From positions 80,438,347-80,502,346 of the forward strand of contig NC_037089.1 in NCBI RefSeq assembly GCF_002994745.2: DNA of 64,000 nt, in the 5' to 3' direction. Below the pieces are notes generated by a model. That model saw nothing but the letters and a program-made list of their open reading frames with translations, was not told where the DNA came from and did no database searches. This stretch comes from Rosa chinensis. Taxonomy: Eukaryota; Streptophyta; Magnoliopsida; Rosales; Rosaceae. Shown piece by piece: positions 58,524 to 64,000 of the stretch (position 1 is its first letter; each line of letters begins with the position of its first letter). Both the position numbers and the translations under genes were made by a program.

Positions 58524-60188
58524 CATTGTTTTTCAAAAACCTGAATGGTATAAGAAATATAGTTTGAGAAGCATCTGGTCAGTAGCTTTCATACATCGAC
58601 CAAGGGAGTGGGACTGATTGCAACAGTGAAACTCAGCCTGTGGTTTTTGTATGTTGAGCAGTTGATACTTATAGATCAAACCGTGAGGGGTGATTGTAGG
58701 CAATTATTCTCTGCATACGGACTTTGGTAATAATATAGAATATATTCTCATGCAGAATTTGTTGTGAGAGAGAAGGGGAGGGGGGAGGGACCATTTTAAT
58801 TTGACTTCCATTACTATCTTTTGGTTTATCTTCTCTAATCACAATTACTGGGTTACCGTTTAGCTCCTCTCTAACATGTAAATCTTTGATAGAGGCTAAT
58901 GATACATCTGTAACTTGAACTACATTTGATATTATGTTAAAAGGTTTATGGGGCATTTTCACAGGAAAGGGCATTTTGTTTTACATTCATTCCTGTTTTT
59001 TGGTTCTATTGTCTCTAATATCACAACTATTGGGTTAAAGTTTAGTAAAGTTGACACACATATAAGTTAAACAATAAACAGGGTATTATGGTAATAGTAC
59101 ACAAAGTCATATCATCTGCTAAGATCAGAATACATAGATGGCACATATATCAAACCTCACTTGTTCGAAGATGAAATTTGCATATAAATGGTTTAATAGA
59201 ATAATGCTCAGCTGCAATAGAGAGGTACACAGTGGGCAAAAGTACCAAGTTTCTGGGACCAGACCAACATTACAAGATCCTCATGGAAATAGACACTCCC
59301 ACTCACTCTTCCTCTAAGCATATACTTATCAACCACTTAACAAAGTTCTTAAAATCTTATGTAGTAATACCATCATTGAGGGATTATAATCAACCAGGAA
59401 GCAAAAACCAAATACTACAAAAATATTTCAGCCCTCCATGGAAAACTCACCAAAATTGAGGTCGATGCCGAAATAGAAAAAAAAAAAAAATCAGATAACA
59501 AACTTTCTATTTCAAGTGATCTCTACAATAATATAAACATAATCTACCATGAAGAAGATGAAGCAAAGGTTCGCTTGCATAGTTTTTGCTAAAGAGAAAT
59601 TCTAACTATTTTTTTCTTATTTCCTGCAGAAATATCTTCTTTTTTTTTCTTTTTTTTTAACTATGAATCTCATGTTATGCACACAATTATGTCAACCGTT
59701 GAAGCCATGAGGTTCATCAATATAGTCTCTTTCAGTAAATACTACATCAAACTAACAAAGCAATTCAATGCAAGTTGGATGTAAGATTCATCCGTAACCT
59801 TTAATATCATTTTAGAACAACAGGATCTTGAGTTACACTACTGTTCAATGAGAGAGTTAGCACACTGTACACATTTGATTTTGTTTAGTAAACAAATATA
59901 TGTATATAAAGCAACAAAGCAACAAGCAGGATAGCTACAATACTTGTGCACTCATTGGGAGAAATATCAAGGAAAGAATAGAATTTCAATTAGAAAGAAT
60001 CATTAATTGGGTTGATCACAGAAACTGACATTGACATACCTCAAAAACTTGTTAAAGTGGGAAATTTCCCTCCAGAACTTTGTAATATCCATTCTATAGT
60101 GTCTAGTATGCAGACAACAATATGTGAGCCAGCTTCCACTACCAGTCTCCTAAACAAGTGTACAAATTTTAGTAACGAACAACCTAGT
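58524..60188. other. Convergent 3' region between LONGIFOLIA-like and TAF8 genes
   Basis: The genes on both sides point inward, so both 3' UTRs lie here. Sequence near 58655-58733 loosely repeats the LONGIFOLIA C-terminal codons (GTTGAGC..TTGAT and GGCAATTATTCTCTGC), suggesting a small duplicated tail. Otherwise there is AT-rich DNA with poly-A and poly-T runs. Confidence 0.5.
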
Positions 60189-61328
60189 TTACAACTGAGC
60201 AAGCTCCTGTGAGTTTTCCATGGAGTTCTTCAGAATTTTTTCGGCCCTCCTTTTCTTTTCATCCTTTCCATTTTCTCTCCCGAACCAGGGATACACTTCC
60301 TCAAAACCCTTCTTATGCGGCCCTGAATGTAACATGGTACCTAAGGACTTCTTTGACATCCCAATCTTAAATTGCACAGTAGGTTTCCTGCTCGAAAGAA
60401 TCTTTTGATCTTCCTCCAATTCAAATGATTTGTTCTTGATTGCTTCAATGGCTGGGGCAAAGGTCTCCAGCACTGAAGAACATTTATCCTTGGCATGGTT
60501 CTCAGCCACAAGAATTTCCTCTGTTGCTTCGATTGACAGTTTAGCTGGAAGAGTAACCTGAGATACTTCTGTCTCCCCAAATTGCAGAGGTGTAGCAAGA
60601 AAAGGGTTATTCTCTCTTGCTTGTTTCGCCTTTTCAACATCCCCAGGGTCAACAGAGGGTCCTTCCATCCCATTACAGACTAGCCTACGCTGAAAATTCA
60701 ACGTGGCCCGCTCCACATTTCTCTGTTGTTTTTCCTGCTCAACTATAGCACTGTCAGGTTCTGTGGCTCTCTCATTGCATGTAGTTGATTGGGAATACGT
60801 ATGTGGTTCAGGAAATGCAGGCAACCAAGTAGGTATATGCTCTCCAGGAGTCTCTTCCCCGCTTTGCCAAAAACTCAGAGTCAGCTTCCGGTCCTTAATA
60901 ACTGGGAATTGCGGAGTAGAGTAGGCAAATGGAACATGCTCAGTTTCAGTAACATACTGAGAAATTTCCTTAACCGTCCCTGAACTTGCGAGACAATGAT
61001 TAATATCTGAAGCGCCTGCAAACCCCTGAGCCATGCTCAGATCTTCCAACCCTTGAATGATATCAAAAACATTACAATCCGTTCTGCCAGATAAATTTGC
61101 ATATAAATGTGCCGTCTTTCCAACGTTACGAATGTACTGAACCGCAACATCCGAAAGTGTTTCAAGAGCAGACAACTGGAAAGTCTGAAACCCCACTATC
61201 TCACATACTTGCGCTACTGCAATCTTTGAAATAGCTCGTGCAAATTCATCACCACCACCGCTTGATTTTCTTAGTGCTCTATTGGATTGCTCATGCTCTC
61301 TTCCACTCTCCCCACCCCCATCGCTCAT
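60189..61328 (-). CDS. TAF8: Transcription initiation factor TFIID subunit 8 (TAF8)
   Basis: 379 residues in one coding exon. The frame is open two codons further up but the first ATG is at 61328 (MSDGGGESGREHEQ). A histone-fold (Bromo_TP) domain spans about 26-105: FARAISKIAVAQVCEIVGFQ, then LSDVAVQYIRNVGKTAHLYA and DIIQGLEDL. The TAF8 C-terminal motif HIPTWLPAFPEPHTY lies near 160-175. In TFIID, TAF8 pairs with TAF10 through the histone fold and helps hold TAF2, in the nucleus. The Lys-rich end (about 320-379) could carry a nuclear signal. The length fits plant TAF8 (about 350-380). Confidence 0.92.
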   Translation of the reverse strand: MSDGGGESGREHEQSNRALRKSSGGGDEFARAISKIAVAQVCEIVGFQTFQLSALETLSDVAVQYIRNVGKTAHLYANLSGRTDCNVFDIIQGLEDLSMAQGFAGASDINHCLASSGTVKEISQYVTETEHVPFAYSTPQFPVIKDRKLTLSFWQSGEETPGEHIPTWLPAFPEPHTYSQSTTCNERATEPDSAIVEQEKQQRNVERATLNFQRRLVCNGMEGPSVDPGDVEKAKQARENNPFLATPLQFGETEVSQVTLPAKLSIEATEEILVAENHAKDKCSSVLETFAPAIEAIKNKSFELEEDQKILSSRKPTVQFKIGMSKKSLGTMLHSGPHKKGFEEVYPWFGRENGKDEKKRRAEKILKNSMENSQELAQL

Positions 61329-61452
61329 ATTCAACCCCTCATATCACGAAAGCGGTACCTTCAATACAACATTGCTTGCGAAAACTATCAAACAACCACA
61401 CCATTTACCCACAACACGCCATCACTATATCTCTTATCCCTCTGCTTCTAAC

Positions 61453-61697
61453 CTAAGAAAATGCAAGAAAAAAAAAAAAACACAATCTTTATTAAACAGA
61501 AACAAAGAAAAACCAAATTAATTGAATTATAATAAGCTGAATCTCATCCAACAATTTGATCTAGTTTCTTAAAGGGAGCTTCCAAATTTCTATAGCGACC
61601 AAACCCTAAGATTCCAACTTTTCAAAATACAAAAAATTGGGCCAAGCAAAGTGAGGAATAGAAGCTAAACAACAAAGGAAAAGAGCGGGAAGCTTAC
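61453..61697 (-). other. 5' UTR intron of TAF8 (inferred)
   Basis: On the minus strand CTCTCCG|GTAAGC (donor at 61697) and TTTTCTTAG|GTTAG (acceptor at 61453) bracket AT-rich DNA just upstream of the ATG. Upstream exon sequence from 61698 is leader, followed by GA-rich and GATTTT repeats. Confidence 0.6.
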
Positions 61698-61924
61698 CGG
61701 AGAGTCTGGGGTTTGGGATCTAAGCAGAAGCAATTGGAGAGTAGAAAGTTGAGCTCGGAGAGTCCGCAAAACACCGAATCGGTTCCGAATTGAGAATGAG
61801 GGAAGCAGAAAGGAAAGTGAAAAGGGGGAAAGATTTGAGCTTGGGTGGTTGGGGGGCTTAAACCCTAGAAAAACCACTGGATCGAGAGAGAGAGAGAGTG
61901 GGTTTGAGTTGTAGATGGGAGACT

Positions 61925-61952
61925 GATTTTGATTTTGATTTTGATTTTGATT
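61925..61952. repeat. GATTTT hexanucleotide repeat upstream of TAF8
   Basis: Between four and five direct copies of GATTTT in the TAF8 promoter/leader region. Confidence 0.85.
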
Positions 61953-62084
61953 GTTTGTTACGAACCAGAAAGAAGGAACCGGGGGATTATTTAAAGAAGA
62001 GAGATCAGCACACCTGTCCCCTCTAGAGCCTCCCTACTCTTACGACATGTCGGTTTTTTAAAACTTTGCTAGTTAACATACTGC

Positions 62085-62280
62085 AAATTAGGCCTGGGCA
62101 TTTTAGCCCGAAAGCTCGAAAACCCGGACCGAATCGATTCAGACCTTCAGGTTCGGGCCTGGCTTTGAGGGAAAAAATACACACAAAAAAAGCCCGGACC
62201 ATTTGTGTTTAAACGGGCCGGTCCCGGGCCCTGTTATTCATAAGGCTGAAAGCCCGAAGTCTTGTAACCCTACATTTGTA
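62085..62280. mobile_element. Fragment of a hAT-type MITE
   Basis: TAGGCCTGGGCATTTTAGCC near 62091 is followed by repeated GCCCGAA/CCCGG motifs in both orientations, as in plant hAT MITEs with GGCCTGGGC ends. The opposite terminal repeat and a target duplication are not visible, so it is probably truncated. Confidence 0.45.
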
Positions 62281-62403
62281 GGTATGTTGTCTTGACTTTG
62301 AGACACTTCAAAGTTCAAACGCAGCCTTTGTTTGGAAATTGACCCCGACCCTTTCCCAAACGGCCAAACACAATCCCGACTCTTTTTGGCAATCTGCAAC
62401 CTT

Positions 62404-62780
62404 CTTCACTTCTTCGATTCCTTTCGCAACAAGAACCCTCGAAGCCCTCGAATTCGAATTCGAAAACCCCAATTTCCAGAAACCCAGCAATCCCTTCTAG
62501 CCTTCTTCGATTCCTTTTGCAACAAGAACCCTTCACAGCTCAATTCCCTTCGATTCCAGTTTCCCTTAGCAGCTTGAAGTCTCAAACCCACTCAAAGCCC
62601 TCGAATTCAAATTCGAAAACCTCAACTTCCTTAGCTTTCCCAATTTCGAATTGGAAAACCAATTTCCAGAAACCCAGCAATGCCTAACCCTCAATCCCTT
62701 CTGGCATTCTTCGATTACTAACTCGAAACCCCAAGCCTTCTTCGAAACTCCAAACCCGAAGCCAATCATCACTTTAGGTC
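62404..62780. repeat. Degenerate tandem repeat with TTCGAATTCGAA-type core
   Basis: The phrase TCTTCGATTCCTT starts at 62411 and 62504 (93-bp step), with a diverged third copy near 62708. The phrase CCAGAAACCCAGCAAT occurs at about 62475 and 62663. Short peptides translated here are repetitive and not credible genes. Confidence 0.7.
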
Positions 62781-63155
62781 TTTGGCAATAGAACCTAAAG
62801 CAGCTGCAGTTTATGGAACTGTATGATTTCAGGAACTGTATGATTTCAGGTTCGACTATAGTGCTGCATCACATTCATTTACCACTTTGATTTTGCCTTG
62901 CTCTTTTACTTTTAGATGTTGGTTTGTGGAGTTTCACCTAGCAGTACTACACCTATCCTAGTGTAATCAATGCTTTATAGTGTTCTGAATGAAAATTTGA
63001 GTAGATCAAGCAGTACATGATTTAATTCTAGCTTTCTAGGACACACCTATGATTAGACATCTATTAATTATATTCGTCATTTACAATGTAAAACATTCTC
63101 CTTCCAGAAATGTAATCGGGAGAGGAGTGTGTTTGATGTGACTGCACTCAAATTG
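62781..63155. other. Intergenic spacer
   Basis: An 18-bp tandem duplication GGAACTGTATGATTTCAG near 62815-62851. Nothing else was recognised. Confidence 0.5.
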
Positions 63156-63163
63156 CTTGACGG

Positions 63164-63706
63164 TAGGGATGGCAAAAATCTCCAGCGGGGCGGAGCTCCA
63201 TTGGATACCCGCCTCAAATGGGGGGAGAATTCAGGGACAAATGAGGAATGGGGATGGGGAACCCCAATCCCCGCTATCTAAGATCAGGGATGGTATTATG
63301 ATCTCCATCTCCAAACCCGCCCCAATGATATATACATATAATTAATATATATATATATATTTTATAATATAAATCACAAATATATACATTTACTACTTTA
63401 CTTTAATGGTGTTTGACTTTTGCACTCACCAAATTATGATTTATGAATTTAATCATGTTTTAATTTTACTTGTCGTAGATTTGATTTTAAAAAAAATGCA
63501 ATATGAGAAAAAAAAAATTCTATTTCTTAAATTATTATTGGGGATTTGAGGCGGGTTTGGAGACTTCGTCCCCAGTGGGGATGGGGACGGGAAATCCCCA
63601 ATATATTTTTATTGGGGATTGGGGCGGTGATGGGGGTGAAGAATTACCCCGAGGATGGGGATGATATTGTGATCCCCATCCCTAACCCGCTCCATTGCCA
63701 TCCCTA
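63164..63706. mobile_element. hAT-type MITE with perfect 8-bp target duplication
   Basis: 543 bp with 12-bp terminal inverted repeats TAGGGATGGCAA / TTGCCATCCCTA, flanked by identical CTTGACGG (63156-63163 and 63707-63714). Subterminal GGGGATGGGGA-type motifs occur in both orientations, and the middle is TA-rich. It has no coding capacity, so it must be moved by a transposase made elsewhere. Confidence 0.92.
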
Positions 63707-63714
63707 CTTGACGG

Positions 63715-64000
63715 GTTGCTTGGCACGAGTAAAAGTACTCTGTGATCTGCATAATGTGAAATGGTTGTAGGATGAAGCTTGTTTGCTCACTTGCTGGACA
63801 CCATTTGATGGCAGCAGCTGGAGGCTTGGAAGCAAATTAATGTGGTTTGAAACTTTATTAGTTTACTTGGTCTGTAACATTATTTGCCTATTTGGTTTGG
63901 AATTTAATTTGGTCTGTAACTTTGATATGTTTGAAACTTCAATTATTCGATTGGTTGTATTTAAAGTTTGGGAAAAATTCACCAACGGTGTCTGGACACT
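63715..64000. other. Right-end spacer
   Basis: T-rich repeats of TTTGGTCTGTAAC-like phrases (about 63868 and 63911). No gene was seen. Confidence 0.4.

Overview
The window is plant nuclear DNA. It has spliced genes with GT-AG introns, AT-rich spacers, plant-only families (FERONIA-type receptor kinases, SPIRAL1, LONGIFOLIA, a MES11-type methylesterase), and several classes of plant mobile element. The receptor kinase cluster and repeat style suggest a eudicot, most likely Rosaceae (Fragaria/Rosa-like). That placement is inference.

Region 1 (1-8.15 kb): an endogenous Caulimoviridae element on the minus strand. It carries one uninterrupted polyprotein frame of about 2270 codons (movement protein, coat protein with zinc knuckle, aspartic protease, reverse transcriptase, RNase H, and a C-terminal region I do not recognise). 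A tRNA-Met primer-binding site lies just upstream, the 3' end of another viral frame lies beyond that, and a TATA-bearing noncoding region lies downstream. The element continues past the left edge.

Region 2 (8.4-27 kb): a cluster of three intact, intronless malectin-like receptor kinases of the FERONIA/CrRLK1L family, plus a relic reduced to its two ends. The spaces between them hold a hAT-type element with an empty-site comparison, a short non-autonomous LTR retrotransposon carrying only a decayed protease-type frame, a 1.88 kb solo LTR with a perfect 5-bp target duplication, a palindromic short repeat block, and a 243-bp tandem repeat.

Region 3 (27.4-36.8 kb): three minus-strand housekeeping or growth genes whose exons could be joined in frame: eIF3m (10 exons, 409 aa), SPIRAL1-like (2 exons, 142 aa) and a MES11-like alpha/beta hydrolase (5 exons, 386 aa).

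Region 4 (36.8-54 kb): mostly non-genic. It holds SINE-like elements, a LINE reverse-transcriptase tail (zf-RVT plus RNase H) split by a TIR element, an FCP1-like HAD phosphatase-fold gene (6 coding exons, 367 aa) with an overlapping upstream ORF, and a retroposed tRNA-His-like sequence.

Region 5 (54-64 kb): a LONGIFOLIA/TRM gene (5 exons, 1053 aa), an intronless-CDS TAF8 gene on the minus strand, and repeat-rich flanks with a 543-bp MITE that has a perfect 8-bp target duplication.

The single-copy genes are functionally unrelated. Only the receptor kinases form a real family cluster, which grew by tandem duplication including flanking DNA. The most unusual object is the apparently intact viral polyprotein locus. 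I saw no wholly unknown multi-gene system.
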